Shown: positions 6,029 to 6,284 of the stretch, piece by piece
Layout: each line of letters starts with the position of its first letter
Numbering within the stretch: position 1 is the first letter of the stretch
Assembly: GCA_947461915.1 (NCBI GenBank)
Contig: CANHNG010000109.1
Coordinates: 1 to 6,284, forward strand
Direction: 5' to 3'
Source of the DNA: Flavobacteriaceae bacterium
GTDB lineage: Bacteria > Bacteroidota > Bacteroidia > Flavobacteriales > Flavobacteriaceae
DNA length: 6,284 nt
Translations under genes and position numbers: made by a program
The notes under the pieces: generated by a model
Told to the model about the DNA's origin: nothing
What the model saw: the letters and a program-made list of their open reading frames with translations, nothing else
Database searches by the model: none

Positions 6029-6284
6029 ATTAAAATTGTATCTAATAAAGTATATTTTGAAGTCTCAACTTCGTGAAATTCTTGGACTAATGAATGGGCC
6101 CCAAAACTTTCTTTCCAAAAATTAATATTTTTTACAATTGACAATCCATTATTTTCATGAGATGGACCAAAATCAAAAAAAGTTTTACCCTTAGCAATTT
6201 CATTAATTAAATAATCATATAAATAGTCAATACTTCCAAGGGAGTTATTGCTTTCACTACCTGCTATATACTGAGGCTTAACTA
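6025..6284 (-). CDS. GNAT/FemAB-like N-acyltransferase, C-terminal part (runs off right edge)
   Basis: The last 85 codons of a gene whose start is beyond the right edge are present; the reading frame is open from the edge to the TGA at 6027-6025. The visible part begins [10 protein letters not shown] and includes [15 protein letters not shown] (14-28), [14 protein letters not shown] (33-46) and [15 protein letters not shown] (55-69). This arrangement, a helix, then a [YF]FDFG-type strand with a following S-x-E-N, then K-E-x-F-G, is what I recognise from the C-terminal half of FemAB-like GNAT acyltransferases found in Bacteroidota polysaccharide clusters. The stop overlaps the ATG of the aminotransferase gene by an ATGA, so the two are almost certainly co-translated. 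In this context it may acylate the 3-amino group made by its neighbour. The acyl donor and the N-terminal domain cannot be seen, and the family call rests on a short segment. Confidence 0.68.
   Translation of the reverse strand, partial: VKPQYIAGSESNNSLGSIDYLYDYLINEIAKGKTFFDFGPSHENNGLSIVKNINFWKESFGAHSLVQEFHEVETSKYTLLDTILI

Overview
The window looks like part of a cell-surface polysaccharide (O-antigen or capsule type) biosynthesis locus of a Bacteroidota member, most likely a Flavobacterium-like organism. The grounds are very AT-rich DNA throughout, genes that start without recognisable Shine-Dalgarno sequences, a few matches to the Bacteroidota sigma consensus TAnnTTTG, and protein sequences that read like flavobacterial ones. 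No species call is possible from the sequence alone. Coding density is almost complete: no stretch longer than 37 bases lacks a gene, and I see no RNA gene, insertion sequence, CRISPR array or intrinsic terminator.

Right-hand block (6284 down to 3087, minus strand). A cut-off GNAT/FemAB-like acyltransferase (window edge to 6025) overlaps by an ATGA the start of a DegT-family sugar aminotransferase (6028-4931, FdtB/QdtB-like). The aminotransferase stop codon directly abuts the ATG of a left-handed beta-helix acyltransferase (4930-4361). Two bases after that gene's stop comes a Wzx-type flippase (4358-3087), which appears to start at TTG. The packing suggests one translationally coupled transcript.

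Middle (1954-3090, plus strand). A single GT-B-like glycosyltransferase gene is inverted relative to everything else. Its 3' end overlaps the flippase 3' end by 4 bases. Its 5' end lies 37 bases from the start of the next minus-strand gene.

Left-hand block (1916 down to 1, minus strand). A GT4-family glycosyltransferase (1916-813) is followed after 11 bases by a cupin sugar 3,4-ketoisomerase (801-397, FdtA/QdtA family). The ketoisomerase overlaps by an ATGA the start of a second GT4-like glycosyltransferase that runs off the window.

How the genes fit together: RmlA and RmlB (not in the window) would make dTDP-4-keto-6-deoxyglucose. The ketoisomerase moves the keto group to C3, the aminotransferase makes dTDP-3-amino-3,6-dideoxyhexose (Fuc3N or Qui3N), and an acyltransferase (the GNAT or the hexapeptide enzyme) would acylate the amine. 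The three glycosyltransferases would build a lipid-linked repeat unit that the flippase moves across the inner membrane. The enzyme families are well supported. Sugar stereochemistry, the acyl group and the glycan type are inference. I found no clearly new system; the noteworthy points are the inverted gene, the non-ATG flippase start, the two acyltransferase candidates, and an ambiguous ketoisomerase active site.
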